In this document: positions 10,979 to 24,300 of the stretch, piece by piece | Layout of the letters: each line of letters begins with the position of its first letter | How positions within the stretch are numbered: the first letter of the stretch is position 1 | Origin: Hydractinia symbiolongicarpus | Taxonomy: Eukaryota > Cnidaria > Hydrozoa > Anthoathecata > Hydractiniidae | Assembly (NCBI RefSeq): GCF_029227915.1 | Contig: NC_079881.1 | Location: forward strand, 16,219,501-16,283,500 | DNA: 64,000 nucleotides | Direction: 5' to 3' | Notes under the pieces: model-generated | Database searches by the model: none | Told to the model about the DNA's origin: nothing | Seen by the model: the letters and a program-made list of their open reading frames with translations, nothing else | Translations under genes and position numbers: made by a program

Positions 10979-13127
10979 TAGTCAGGGCGCTGAAAGCCAA
11001 AAAAACATTAATAACAACCCGGACAATTTGGGACTATTAAAAATTAAAATTATGTTGGTATGGGATATTAAATCACTTTACTGGCCATTGTAAAATTTAA
11101 ACCTCGTCCCCAGGGGCTTTTGCCTTTTTGACATCGAGACGGGCGGCGAAATTACCCCTGGTACAGGCTAGTGAGTTTTGTAATGCGATTGGCTTACATC
11201 TGACATAGATAAATTATTCGCGCGTCATAATATATGCAACATTTTGTTATAAAGATGGCGGATTTTGTTACAAAACAAAAGATTATGAAAAATATCCAAA
11301 GAGGTTGACTAAAAAAGGGTGAGCTAAACAGTAAATAATTTGATGAAAGATTTTGGCAGATTTCTTTTGTTGACAGTTAAGCTCAGTAAAAAAACCAGTC
11401 ATAGGTAGAAAAATGCCACGTTTCGAAACTATTTTTAGTTATTTTAGTATACGATCTATATATACACATCTTGAATTTGTTTCTTGCCTCTTGATATACA
11501 CAAAAGTACCAGAACGGTCACCTTGTGTGCTTAATATATGACCCTGATATATCCTTTTCTTATATTAGAGCACTAGTTTGCCTTTGATATAGAATGAATA
11601 TGGAAATAAATAGAAAAGGTTTTAAAATTTGAAATATTATGGCAAAAGGGGATGTGTGGTACTAGATTTGTTATGATGGGTTACAAGTCATGTGGAGTCG
11701 TAAAAAAAGACTAATTTGGGTGCTATGTATATATTGAATGACTATTGCTATACATTATCTAGCTAACACAGTTAAGTAATAGTAGATTTAATCTCTCTCT
11801 TGGATCAAGCATTAAATTGCTAAGGCCTTTCTAAATACAAGTTTCTTAGCTAATTGTTTTCGGCGCCGAGCGAATTTATTTTACCAACACAGTTCAGGAA
11901 ATGTGAATCAGACCTTGACCAGTCAGATCACATTATATTGCTGCTGAGACACAGTATATATTGCTCCTAGCAAACTATAGTTCAACTGGGAAAGTTGATA
12001 GCTAAGGAAAGGGAAGGGATCATATCGATATAATAGATATAAGAGCTAAAGGTTGCTAAGAATTATGTTAATTTTGACCCAAATTTAAACCTAATATTTT
12101 TAACTGGGTTGCTTATAAAAAATTATTCAGCTAGCTAACATTTATATAAGACATTGAAAACATATTTATACTTAGCTAGCCATCTATCTAAGCTAGCTTT
12201 AGCTTTCTTTCCTTATTGAACATATAGCTACCTACATGCCACAATCTAAGACTTGCACATTTTGACTTGTAAAGTAGCAGCTAATTTGAACTAGGTTGTC
12301 CCAACCAAATCAGCTTTATCTAATCACCCGTTGCTTTGTTGGTTTGAAATAAAACTTTTTAAAGTCAAGCGTTGAAAAATATAAACAACCAAAAGATATT
12401 GTCCTCGCCATGTGTAAAGGACTCGACTAAATTGCTTTTATTGCCCGGAAAAACTGTAGCAGAGAGATAAATCATTAATCATTTATAGTAACCCATATAC
12501 TGGTTATGAAAAGCAGCCTGTACCAAGGTCTTGTCAAGCCGTCCAGTGAGCGCTAGCGGCCCTTAGGCAACAAACACTGGGGACAAGGATGTGTGAAATT
12601 TCTTGTGGTGCCAATCCAGGGAGGTTTTGATGACGTCATTAAGTGGGAAAAAATTTGATGACATTAATTTTTCAAAACAATTTGATTTTTTGAAAAATGA
12701 TGTAAAAAGAAACAAAAAATGTATAAACACTACATATTATAAATCAAATGTTGGCTCTGTCCAGTCGTTTGAAATGTTCGTGACGTCACAATCTTTTAAG
12801 GTCGTAACTGTATAGTGTGCCGCTTTTCGAAATTATAAAACTTGTAAATATTTTTCATATACCACCTGATCCATGATTTAGCAAGGCATGCAGTTAAAAA
12901 TAAAGCGGTCTTATGTGGTGTAAAAAGATGGCATCTTGATGCGAGAATTTTTGTTCACGTTTTATGTGAATGTTTTTGTTATTATTTCACCACACAAGAA
13001 TAATTGAAAGGGCTAGTAAAGAAAATCTGTTTCTTTGTGTAATAGGGAATTGATTTTTACATGTTTTAATTTGTCCGCAAAAACCACGAGTACTCGTCCA
13101 GTTTTATGGCCGATGGCGCCCTGACTA
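10979..13127. mobile_element. 2.1-kb segment with imperfect inverted termini (putative non-autonomous DNA element)
   Basis: The left end reads TAGTCAGGGCGCTGAAAGCC and the right end, read on the other strand, TAGTCAGGGCGCCATCGGCC. Further in, CGGACAATTT (near 11022) faces AATTTGTCCG (near 13068). The interior has no convincing coding capacity and includes the CCTCGTCCCCAGGGG unit at 11099. The two ends could instead be independent copies of one short repeat in opposite orientation. Confidence 0.4.
11099..11172. repeat. CCTCGTCCCCAGGGG...CCCCTGGTACAGG dispersed repeat
   Basis: CCAGGGG (11110-11116) is inverted at 11155-11161 (CCCCTGG), and the flank reads TACAGGCTAG. It shares the CCTCGTCCCCAGGG head with the hairpin at 15538-15578. 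It looks like one short interspersed inverted-repeat family. Confidence 0.6.
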
Positions 13128-13962
13128 TCAATATTTCCTTGTTTCGTTTTGATGAAAACGTTGTAAAACCAAATATCACGCGAAGTTGTTCAAAACCCAA
13201 CAGAAATAAGGTAAAGAATTTTGAAGATATGTTTATTTGTGAACACTAGGGAAAACTTATTACAATAAAAACTAAACTTAAAACAAAACTTACTGTTGAA
13301 GTCGCCATCTTTTGTTTTTCAACAACACACTCTCTGAAGCCTTCCGTCTGATAAAATCCTACACATGCGCAACATACGGGTTCTTTTGATGTCTCGTTTA
13401 TTTTAATTAGTTGCATTTTGATTGGTTGTAATATTTGTACTAGCATACTCCCACTTCAACACAACTTAATCTGAAACAATCATATAGCATTAGTGTTTCA
13501 AAAATTATACACGCTTTTAATAAACAAAACTAAGCGAACCTCCACGAGGCAAAAAATGTAAAGTCGAGCGATTCTTTTTCGAGGCAGCCAAGGCGCGCAA
13601 TTTCGAAGCAGTTGCGGCATTACATTTAGAGTATGTAAAAAAAGCTAACACTAATAAGCTCTACATTTTACTCATTGTTTTAAAAGTAACAAGAAGCCCT
13701 GGGGGCTCTAAGAATTTCCGCTCGGTACCAAAATATTTGATGAAAACCTGCTAATTCGTTGTGTTATTGTGCTAAACATTCGAGGAGGTTTGGTGCATGA
13801 ACCTCTGAAGATAAAGCACACAAGTGACATATCTTACAACAAACGCAAACAAAACGAAACGTGTCATAATAAACTCACATTTTAAAAGAAATTTCTAACA
13901 AAAAATACAGCCTATCATTCATGGTTGAAAGTCTTGCGATTGAAACGTTTATGGTCTTAAAC
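13128..13962. other. intergenic spacer
   Basis: AT-rich, with no supported gene. A 66-codon minus-strand frame (13246-13446) has no recognisable features. Confidence 0.35.
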
Positions 13963-15218
13963 GGCATTTAGTTGACAAAAAATCAAAATTTTGCTGTGAC
14001 TATCATTTTCAGCATACTTTTTTATTAACTGTGCCAATTTTTGTCGAAATAAAGCAGTTTTAATTTTTGGTTAAATTTTGGCCTAAAATGACATTTAGGT
14101 GACAAAAATTCAAACAATTTTACCATCATCATTTTCAGCATACTTTATTTGTTAACTGTGCCAGATTTAGCCGAAAATGAAGTGGTTTTAATTTTTGGAT
14201 CAATTTTGACCTAAAATGGCATTTAGGTGACAAAAATCAAAATTTCGATGTCACCATTATGTTCAGCATCCTTTTTTTGTTAACTTTGGCAATTTTTGTT
14301 GAAAATGAAGTAGTTTTAATTTTTGGACCAATTTTGTCTTAAAATGACATTTAACCCTATTCGGTCCGGGGGGGGGCGGATTCCGCCCCCCCTGACGGTT
14401 TTTTTTTAATAACTCCTGATTGCTTTGTTATATGGCTATGATACTTACTGAGTTTTAACATTTAACTATTAGACACCTGCATGTAAATTTTTTAGGTCCC
14501 ATACCTTTCAGAGGCTTAGATATTGGCCATTACTCGAAACTACCCCTAAAAATCTCTATGAAATCCTTATAATGGAGAAAATATAATAACTCCTGTTAGG
14601 ATTATCCTTAGATGTTGAAACTTGCAACACAACTTTATTTCATTAAGAAGAATCATTTTGAATAATTTGAACACGTGACTAATCCGATTTCCCGATTTTG
14701 TCGGATTTTACCCGAAAATCGGAAAAAAACAGATTTACGGGCAATTTTTGGCAATTTTTTATCCGATCCATGTAAAAACCGGAAGATATGCTAAATAACT
14801 TTTATTTAGCTTTCAGAAACTTCAAACAGAATGTAAAAATTCGCTCTAGAACAAAAGTAATTATATTTTAAGCAGATAGTGGCATTTTTAAAAATTTTTA
14901 AGCTTTTGATGACGTCACAGAAAATGTGCTGACGCAAGAAATTTTTTTTTGGCGCCATTTTGTTCCTTTTATGACGTACTATAAGTGTGCCAAGTTTGAT
15001 TCAATTTGAACAATCCTATAAAAAGTTATTGAGGGGGGGCGGAATCCGCCCCCCCCCCGGTCATAATATGTTCGAAAAACCCCGGACCGAATAGGGTTAA
15101 GGTGGCAAAAAATCAAAATTATTATGTCACCATTATATTCAGCATACTTTTTTTTGTTAACTGTGCCAAATTTTGTCGAAAACAAATACTAATTTTGTCC
15201 TGAAACGTCATTTAGATG
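13963..15218. repeat. 128-bp tandem repeat array (about 4 units), split by a MITE
   Basis: Units begin at about 13963, 14090, 14218 and 14346, giving a period of 127-128 bp. Each starts with GRCATTTAGGTGACAAAAA and contains TTCAGCATACTTT, GTTAACTGTGCCA and TTTTAATTTTTGG blocks. The fourth unit is interrupted at 14351-15100 by a TTAA MITE and resumes at 15101. Confidence 0.85.
14351..15100. mobile_element. piggyBac-like TTAA MITE, copy A (complete, 750 bp)
   Basis: It begins TTAACCCTATTCGGTCC and ends GGACCGAATAGGGTTAA. That is a TTAA target duplication plus terminal inverted repeats starting CCCTATTCGGTCCGG. Just inside each end sits a GC-rich palindrome (G-run, GGCGGATTCCGCC, C-run) that would form a strong hairpin. 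There is no transposase, so it is non-autonomous. Insertion into one unit of a tandem array shows both borders exactly. TTAA targeting and CCC-type termini match the piggyBac superfamily. Related copies lie at 1-82 and 58324-58731. Confidence 0.92.
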
Positions 15219-15537
15219 AGTTCCCAGTAGTTAGGGAGCTTGGGTACGAAGTTTACATCTGTGACGGAGGAATGTGTAATCCCAGGGTCGATTTTTTCTC
15301 AAAAAATGCTCCAAAAGAAAAAAACGACGGTTTTAAAGAATGTCTTACGCCTTCGGGCGCGGAAATTCAATAAATCGGTATGTACAATCAGGAGATTTTT
15401 TTAAAAATTTCTGGTGGGTTCACTGTTATGTTTTCTTTAGTTTTTATAATCGTTTCTCTTAGTCCCCAGTCCTCCTCATGTTTCTCAAGCCTTCGGCCAT
15501 CTTGTCAACCTCGTCCCAAAGGCCTGTTAGGCTTTCT
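15219..15537. other. spacer with degenerate repeat sequence
   Basis: Short open frames here (15173-15373, 15380-15679) show no domain or splice support. A diverged copy of the hairpin arm (CCTCGTCCCAAAGGCCTG) lies near 15509-15526. Confidence 0.35.
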
Positions 15538-15578
15538 AACCTCGTCCCCAGGGCCTGTTAGGCCCTGGGGACGAGGTT
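15538..15578. repeat. perfect 18-bp inverted repeat (hairpin)
   Basis: AACCTCGTCCCCAGGGCC (15538-15555), a TGTTA loop, then the exact reverse complement (15561-15578). It belongs to the same sequence family as 11099-11172. It may be a MITE core or the fused ends of one. Confidence 0.85.
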
Positions 15579-15724
15579 GCTTTTTTGTGGCAGTTTGTTT
15601 TAACTCTTATCGCAATCAGTCGTTCTTTCTGTGCAAGAGACAGAAAATTTACCAAACTTTTTTTAATTTTTACGATTAGTTGGCCTAAATTTTTTCGGGT
15701 GGGTAACGCCATTCTGGCTTAAAA

Positions 15725-16056
15725 CAAAGGATTTCCTGATGGTGACCACGTGAGCAAAGAACAATAGAATTAACCAATCAACAAGCGCGGTTAGTATTCT
15801 GACCGCCAAAAAATCTTTAAAAAAAAATCGTTACCTATTCCAATTTCCTGGTAGTAAGGAAAAATTTTGTTGGGTCTCCTGGCTAAAACGTTTTTGAAAA
15901 TAAGTTTGTTTACAATTCAATGCATCTTGTTTGGTTGTATTTTTAGGCGACCTGCGAAAGCCAGGTAAGAATACCAGGTTAGAATACTAACCGCGTTTTT
16001 TAATTGGTTACTTAAAATCTTTAATCACGTGAATATTATTGGGAAATTCTTTGTTG
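15725..16056. mobile_element. foldback (inverted-repeat) element
   Basis: The left arm, about 15725-15804 (CACGTGA...TTAACCAATCAA...CGCGGTTAGTATTCT), is inverted at about 15976-16056 (AGAATACTAACCGCG...TAATTGGTTA...TCACGTGA). About 170 bp lies between the arms, with no coding sequence. The arms are diverged, so the copy is old. Confidence 0.65.
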
Positions 16057-18300
16057 TGAGCGCGCATGGCCTTATCACCTAAACAAGTATAAATAATATT
16101 CGCGTACAATTCAAGAAGGTAAGATCGAACACATTCGTTTGCGTTGTCTAAGCTTTCGTAGAGTAGCTGATAAAGCTGAATGATATCATCGAAGAAAGCT
16201 TAGTTAACTAGGCTAGCCAAAAGTAGAAATGGTTGTTTTTTAGTTTTCGTATAGCCATTTTTTTCGTCATATTTTATTAAAGAGATCACAATTAATTTTA
16301 GGATATAATATACCGTATGAAAAGCAACCTGGTCTCCATTTCTTTTTTTCAGCAGTGTTTTAAAACAAAAAAGCAGAAGCTAGTCCTTGTGTTCTAGAGT
16401 CGAAGATATCTGTGCGATGTGGCTGATAAGAAAGTTTTTGTTTATAACAAAATTATAAGGGAGTTCTTACATTTAAAAAAAAAACATAACACTTTTTTAT
16501 AAGAACGAAGTACATGAGAGCATATATGGCTACAGAGGTCTAAAACTGTAGAATTTAAAGCTTTTTTAATACCATGACAACTGCTTCTGGGATCGAGGTT
16601 GCTTTCTGATATGCTTGGACAAAAGAAGTTATTTTCTTTCCAAAAAGCATTGCGCTCTGCTACCACCCTGCAATGCAAGGTGTTGGAGATCAAGAATGTA
16701 TCCTGATGTAATTTTCCTTGTGTGGTTGTGGCATCAGATTTCAGAGCAGGACTTGCCCTGCAGAGAGAACTCTTTTTAATTTACTGAATCCTACCAACAC
16801 AAGAAGTTCGTACGCAGCAGTGTGTTATAATTCCAGCTGTTTCTTTCTTTTAATGGCGATTACCTATAACACTCTTCTCCATGGAATGGAAAGCAGAAAA
16901 CTTTCATCTGTTATGAGATACGTAGTGTACCAAAAACTTTTCTCAAAGCGTTGGAGAGCGTATTGTTTATTAACCTTTCCGATGGTATTGTCTATGTCAC
17001 CATATAAACACGCAAACTATTTTGCGTCTAAATTAATTTATTTTATTATTGTATTTGTATCCTCATAAATAGTTCTTATGTGTTAATGACCATTATTAAA
17101 AAACCATGTGAGTCGTTTGTAAAGGAATTTTAAGAATTAAAAATTTCAAAATTAAGTTCGACCGATTATTTAGACGTCTATAATTCTTAATCCTGTCGCT
17201 TTATCGGCTCAGCAATCTCTTCGAATTATCGTCCTGGAAAATGATAGGGGGAGATTGAGAAGCAGATTAAGCAAGGGAATGCAAAATTGTTTAGTCCTAA
17301 AATGGTCCTAATATATATATACATTATAGGTATCATAAGTAGATTTAAATAATAAATAATCGACCCCAATTACCATATTTTGGTGTTTCTTTATCATTTC
17401 ATTTCTATAAAAAGTTTTTGTAGGAAGAAGGTGCCGTAAAGAAGAGGGAGGGAGGGGGTGGGTAAGTGGGGACAAGGTCATTTGCCGAGACTTAAGTTGG
17501 CGCTAATAAGGTTGTTTTCTGCTGGACAAAATGACTAGCAACTTTATACATTACAAAATTTAAAACTTTTAGATTAAAATTGAATCAACAATGCAACATA
17601 ATTTATAAGAAATAAGAAATACTGAAGGCTGGACATGTAAGAAAATTAAAAACACTTGAGGCTAAGTCAAATCCCATGATTCTTGAAATGTAAAATGTAA
17701 AATGACTTCTTCTAGGCGATAAAATCTTTGACGTTTTAAAAATATATTTGCAAGGCAAATATATAAATGCTCGTTTGATCAAAGCGATATATTTTGTCGG
17801 GTTCTGTTTTGCCTCATTAACTATTCATAGCCCAAAAGTTGTTTTCAGTCAGCACAAAAAACGACTTTATTCTCAAAATCTACGCTCACATCGGAATAAT
17901 CGGGAAAACTTGTGTTTAATAATATGTTCAGCAATTTAAAACACAATAGGTAATCGTGTTCTTTGTTTTCAAGTTCGAATCCTTTGTTCTATTTAATTCT
18001 AATCTAATTAGACATTCAATTTCCACATAAGGTGTTGCGTCTTTCGTTTTTTGCATTATTTAATGCCTATGACTTATTTTAAAATTAACACGTGACATCA
18101 ATATTCACGTGATCAAAATATACAGCAAAGCAACTGAAAATCTTTTTACTTATTTATGAGCACAAGTGTGGAGTCACAATAGAAATATGTACAGTTAATG
18201 GAAAAGGTGTTAAATGAAAGAAGAGAGTTAAAATTTAAAATTTCTACAGATAGATATATTTTTCGATTGGTTTCACGTAGGCCGTACTAAATAAACAAAG
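16057..18300. other. intergenic region upstream of the LRR gene
   Basis: Mostly AT-rich sequence. A TATAAATAA-like motif lies near 16088, but no exon chain follows it. A frame at 16718 begins with a Cys-rich stretch but no domain is supported. The last few hundred bases should include the LRR gene promoter. Confidence 0.35.
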
Positions 18301-21300
18301 ATGTTACGTTATGTTTTGTTATTTTTATGTTATGTTGACATAACCTTTTGTTTTGAATGTGTACAAAGTTGTAGCTGTCGATCGCTGTTAGGTTTGCAGA
18401 CTTTGATATGTTACAGAAAAGGTTTTACAAAATTTCCAAACGGTATAGACAACAATACAGAATTTCTGTAAGTGTATTTTTTTATTTCTTTTTTTTTTGG
18501 TTTTATCATTTGAGTTTGGTTTTCAGTCGTTTGAACATTTTTTTTAACACCTTTTGCGACGTGTGCGTTGTTTAGTGGTTGTGTAGTTATCATTTTGCGC
18601 ATAATTTGAGGTAAAGATGTCTACATTTAGCGATAAGAATAGTGTAACTGCTAAAAATTATGAAAAAAACAAAGGTGACTGGAACCTGGAACTAATTTCT
18701 ATATTTTTTTTTTTAAAAAAAAAAGAAAAGTATATTTCAAGACAAAGCTAGTTAGCTACACTTTCGCAGAACCAATTCATGCGAACTTGGAAAAATATTT
18801 TGTGTCTCATTGTTTACTGTTAAATATAGAAATAAAAGCGCAATAAACTTTTAGGCTGAGCATAAGAATAATGAATTACTTCCAATCTAAATTTCCTGTT
18901 TCTCATAAATGAAAAAGGGATGTTAGTCCAAATTTTTAAAAATCTTTGTTTTTTTTGATTAGGGCTTCAGTGGTAGAAGATTAAAAATTAAAAACTTTTG
19001 AATATTTCTCAGCTCATTCAGTAAAAAAATGTCTTTGTATTATCGGTGTCATTTTTATAAGTTTATGTGCATACCATTTTTAGTCGTTTCGAAGGCAACC
19101 AAATATCGATCCTTCCAGATAAATTGTGGAAAATAGTTCCTCATCTACAGAAAATGTGAGTGCGTTGAACTTTGTTTGTTGTGTTCTTTTGTATAACGAG
19201 TTATGAAAACCTAATTAATTCTTTTATGTTTTATTAAAAAAATTATAATAACTTTCCGTGTTTACTGATGTGTTTTAAAACCATGTATAATTCCCATAGA
19301 TGCATTTGTTTGCCTTAAATGTCCTTCTTTTCATTTATAGAGATTTCTCAGAAAACAAATTAACAAGACTGCAGTCTGAAGCTTTCGCCAATTTAAAAAA
19401 TTTATCAACAATGTAGGTTTATGTGTATAATTTCGTGCAAAATTTCTTCTGATGATGTGCGTATTATCTGGGAAAAGACTCCTTTGGGAATATTTTTTTT
19501 TATAAATTATAAACTAAAGAACCTTCTCCATTTTTTCGCCCCTGCGAAGATATTTTCAAACCTGTTTCTTTTAGAATTCAGCTATATGTTAAAGATCTCT
19601 TGATACATACATGTTTTCTCATTGATAAAAGTCCTTTTTTATAAAGTCTGACCAAGAAAGCTTTATCATGTTCTTAAATATTATCGTCGGTAAAAGTTAC
19701 GAAATTCTAAAATTTTTCCTGGTAACGAAGTGTGTTCACAGGAAAATCGTAAAAAAAACTCGGTATCTTTGTTTTTTCGACGACGTTTTTACGTTGTATA
19801 AAAACCATTGCGTCATTTGAAGCGGCCCTTTTAAATATGGTGACGTAAATACTAAATATATAAATAAATTAGCAATAAATTACAAAGGTTAGCCAGCTGG
19901 AGGCAGTTTAGGTAACCGCAAAAACCACAACACAAGACGACGCTGTAATTTAATTTCCCGGAAATGGCGCACGTATATTGTTTTGTTCAATTTCCGCGCG
20001 CTTTGTGAACGAATTGCTTCGTTTCGTATTCTGTCGACGACTTTTTACAAAAGTTTAGTTTAATTTATCTATTACTTTAAATTCTTTGTTTGTTTTATTT
20101 CTGCTATGTTTGACAAATTTGTAGCTTCCTCAAGAATTTTTTTTTCTCTGTTTTTAAACATTCTACTGGCAACTTGTTTCTATAGAAAAAAGAAAGAATC
20201 GAATCCTTCTCATGCGCAACTCTTTTTACCAAAAGAAATAGAAAAATTGTTCTCCTTTTTTTTTCTTTCTTTTTATTATCGCCTATTTGTCATAACAACC
20301 CGACCGTGCCACTGCTCCTCGTATTGTCCTACCCGATAAGCCTCTCACAAGTTCGTCACATAGAGAGTGTAACAAACATGTTAACCTCTCTTGCCATCAC
20401 CTACCTGGAAAATGTTTTTAGCATTCTCCAAATCCATATTTTTGAAGTAGTTCTTCTTGTCATTGGCCTATATTTTTCTTTGTCTTTTGTTTTGGGATTG
20501 AGAAAGTATCTCGTTGGTTAATATTATTAGCGTGTATGTATAGCTACTATGTCTCATTTTTTTTAGAAATCTGTTTAAGAACCGAATTAATACAATCGAC
20601 GACCATGTTTTCCTAGGAATCGAAAAATTAAAAGTATCGTTGTAAGTGCAACCATAAAGTGTATCATTTTTTTATCAATTACCTTAATATTTATATATTT
20701 ATTTCTTCTTTCTTTTTCATTTGTATGTGATATGATTTTCCTACTGTTTTTTAGAAATCTCAAGGATAATAATATTTCGCGTATTCATGAAAATGCTTTC
20801 GCTGGATTGTACTCCGATATAGATATGTATGTAACTTTGAATTTATGAATACTGTTTGTCTTTGAAAAAGGTGATTCACGAATTTGAGTTAGATGCATAC
20901 GAAACGCATTTAGCTAGTGGTATTTAAGAAACATTTTGTTAGCTAGTACGATGAGAACTCTCGACATACTTTGAATGTTAACTTTGTTTCTACTAAAAAA
21001 TTGTTAGTCGCATGTTAAAAAGAAATATTCTTTTTAATAAACTTTTAATTTAAGCTAGGACAGCTCTAAGTAAATGTGGTTCGCATTAAACCTGTTGTTT
21101 TTCGAAAAAAAGAACTTTATGTTGGACATATTTATCGTCACACAATATTATTCGTTGGGAAAATTATTGGTCACCTGAAGAAAATTTCGTCACTTGTCTC
21201 ACATTTTTATCCGATATATTAAGTCATAACATTTCATAATACTCGAGTCAATTGACAATAAGCAATTTTGTGAAACAATAATCTGTTTTGTACTCTCTTT

Positions 21301-24300
21301 TCAGTGAGGCTTCAATTCTCTTTCGTACGCTTTTTTAGTGATCTCAGCAAGAATTCATTGAAAACATTTCATCAGAACACGTTTCGAGATTTGCGTGGTC
21401 TTATCACACTGTAAGTTAATTTTTCTTTCCTGGAAAATTGTATCATAGTAAAAAACCTCTTGTTGACGTCATTTTTTACGATTCGATAACTTGCTTTCGT
21501 AAATTTTGATGTTCAAACTTTTTCATTCACTCACAGATTTTATTATTGTTCGACTTATGTGAACTACGAAACGAGAAAAACTGTCAAATAAACTTTTGGT
21601 GCCTATTTTGTGTGGGGTCTAAGCTTGCCCCATCTTGACCCTGATTCATGTGGCGACATTTGCGTAAACTTTTTTAAACATGTCTGCCAACAGTTTAATG
21701 ACTAATTTTGTCATAAGTTATTTTGTAAGAATAATTGATTAAATTAAAAGGACAATAAAAAATTTGAAATATGAAGTTGTTTTAGCTGCGGCGGAAAAAA
21801 AAGAATTCGACTGACATCATAATATGATGTTACTCATGTATGCGTAATAAAACAGTGGGCATACAAACTAATCCCGTTTTTAACCTCTAGACACAATAAT
21901 TTTGGCTTGCCCAGGGGAATTTGTTTTCACAAGTATCCCGAAGTTTTATCAATTTTACGAAAATGAACTCCGGCAAAATATTATTAGGAAACTGTATTTG
22001 ATAGAATTCGCGAAAGTTAAAAAAAATGGTAATATTTTCCGCTGGTTTACCTAGCACGGTTTATGATAAATAAATTCGCGACTCTTAACCCTTATAACTT
22101 GTAACTTTTTTCGAAAAATTTTTCACAAAAGTTAATTTCACAAAGGGTAATATAATAACCTTTTAATGTTGCGCTTACAGCCTGTACGAGCACAAGGAAA
22201 TACACTTCCCTAATAAACTTGTCTTATAGTGTTTGTATGAGAGCAAATCACACAAAAAATTAATAAAAATAACAGAATTTAAAGATTTTACATTTGACTC
22301 CACGAATATTCATTATGCAAAAAGTTGGCTTCATAAACACCATTTTTTTTAATTACCTTCCGTATTTTTCTTTTGCCTGGCATACGTAAATATGATGATT
22401 CACCCATCACATTTACGCCCTTTGCTTCAACAATTTGGTGTACGCCCTACATATCTCTAAATTAATTACACACTGTGTTTCAGACGTTCTGTGATGACTC
22501 TTCCATCACAAATTTACGCCTCTTTGCTTCAACAATTTGGTGTACGCCCTACTTAGCTCTAGAATTAATTACACACTCTGTTTCAGACGTTTTGTGATGG
22601 CTCACCTATCACAAATTTACGCCCCTTTGCTTCAACAATTTGGTGCACGCCCTACTTAGCTCTAAAATTAATTACACACTCTGTTTCAGACGTTCTGTGA
22701 TGACTCACCTATCACAAATTTACGCCTCTTTGCTTCAAGAATTTGGTGTAAAAAGTCTCCTTCATTTAAAATGTTTGTTGTTTTGTAGGAATTTAGCACG
22801 AAACCTCTTCGAAGAATTACCTAAAGAAATATTTAAAAATCAAGAAAGTTTATGGTTTTTGTGAGTAGATAATTCCTCGTTTATTTGTGTTTTTTTTGTT
22901 TGCTGTTTTGTTTGTTCATTTTCGTATGTTTGGCAAGTTTAATTACTTTTTAGAGACTTAAGTAATAACAAGCTACAGAACATTCGTAAAGATGTTTTGA
23001 TTGGTTTAAAGAATTTAAAAACTTTGTAAGTATACGCTTGTCCCTTTAACACTCGCAAATGTCGCATAAAAATAAAGGTAGTCAATTAATTTTTTCGGGT
23101 TGTATATATAAAAAAACAATTTTATTACAACATACGAAATGTATTGATCTGTACGCTGTGGCATTTTTCTGTGGCCTCTCCAAGTTTTATATGATTGAAA
23201 TGAAATGAAGTTAACCTTTTGTTTTTGATCTGCATTTGCTTTGATTTTTGTACTTTTATTGTATGTTTTTATTTTATTTTGTAGGGATTTATCGTCAAAT
23301 AATATTAATAAAATACCGACGGGTTTATTTGAAGCCAACCCGAAACTAGAAACCTTGTGAGTGTTCTTGTATTAAATGTTGAGCTGTAAGATTTGTTAAT
23401 CGGAATTTAGCAACAACAATAACAACAACAACAAAACATCTTAAAAATAAACTTTTGAAATACTTTTTATAGACGCTTGATTTTCAACAACTTCAGTTAT
23501 CCGCCATCTTATATTCCTGAACATATCAAAACAATGTAAGTTTGGTTTGTTTCTGCTGGTGGTTGATGTTGTTTTCCTCACGCAGAGTAACTTTTTCAAA
23601 GAAATGCTGATCTGATTTTTGCTCCCATTCCTTTAAAAAAAAGCTTCACATCTACGTTGCGTTCCACACATTGCCTTTATTAAAAGATTCACATATCTGT
23701 TGCATTTGAAATAAACTTCTGATGTTTGATTATATAGAACACTTCTGAAAAATCCAATCAAGTGCGATTGTACCCTCCACAAGCTGCTTTCTAATAGTGC
23801 ATACAAAGCGAAACTAAAAGACATCAACCAAATCACCTGTGTGAATGAAACAAAAACAGTGTCTGAAGCATTGATGGAATTAAATTGCGGTGAGTGTCGT
23901 AGACAATGTCTTATCAATTTGCAACGTATTCTAATACAGACTTAATGTTTGTTTTGCTCAATTGATTCTCACCATGGATATACGAAAAGATATCTACGTT
24001 GTCACGCAACGTAGTATTTACAAGGAACTCACTTGCACTCACTTGTGGAAATTCTAAGTAAGGAAGTTTTTTGTTTTACAGTCCCCTCAACAACTGCAGC
24101 TCCAACCACCATTGAAAAGAAGTCGTCATCATTTACAGGAACAACAAAAGCGGGCGGTCACGTTAAAGTTGAAACTACCGACACAATAAGCACGACGATG
24201 ACAACGACGTCATCAAAAAGAATAACTCGAACAACATCTACATTTGGTGGGGAAAAAATTAAAAGTATGTAGCCTATGTTTTGTTTCTGTTTTATTTTGT

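Noticed and set aside
15173-15373. 66-residue frame across the end of the tandem array
   Set aside because: It begins inside repeat sequence and has no family pattern.
16718-17068. Open frame starting with a Cys/Arg pattern reminiscent of a thrombospondin type-1 repeat
   Set aside because: Only the first dozen residues fit; there is no WxxW, no further cysteines in register, and a stop lies directly upstream.
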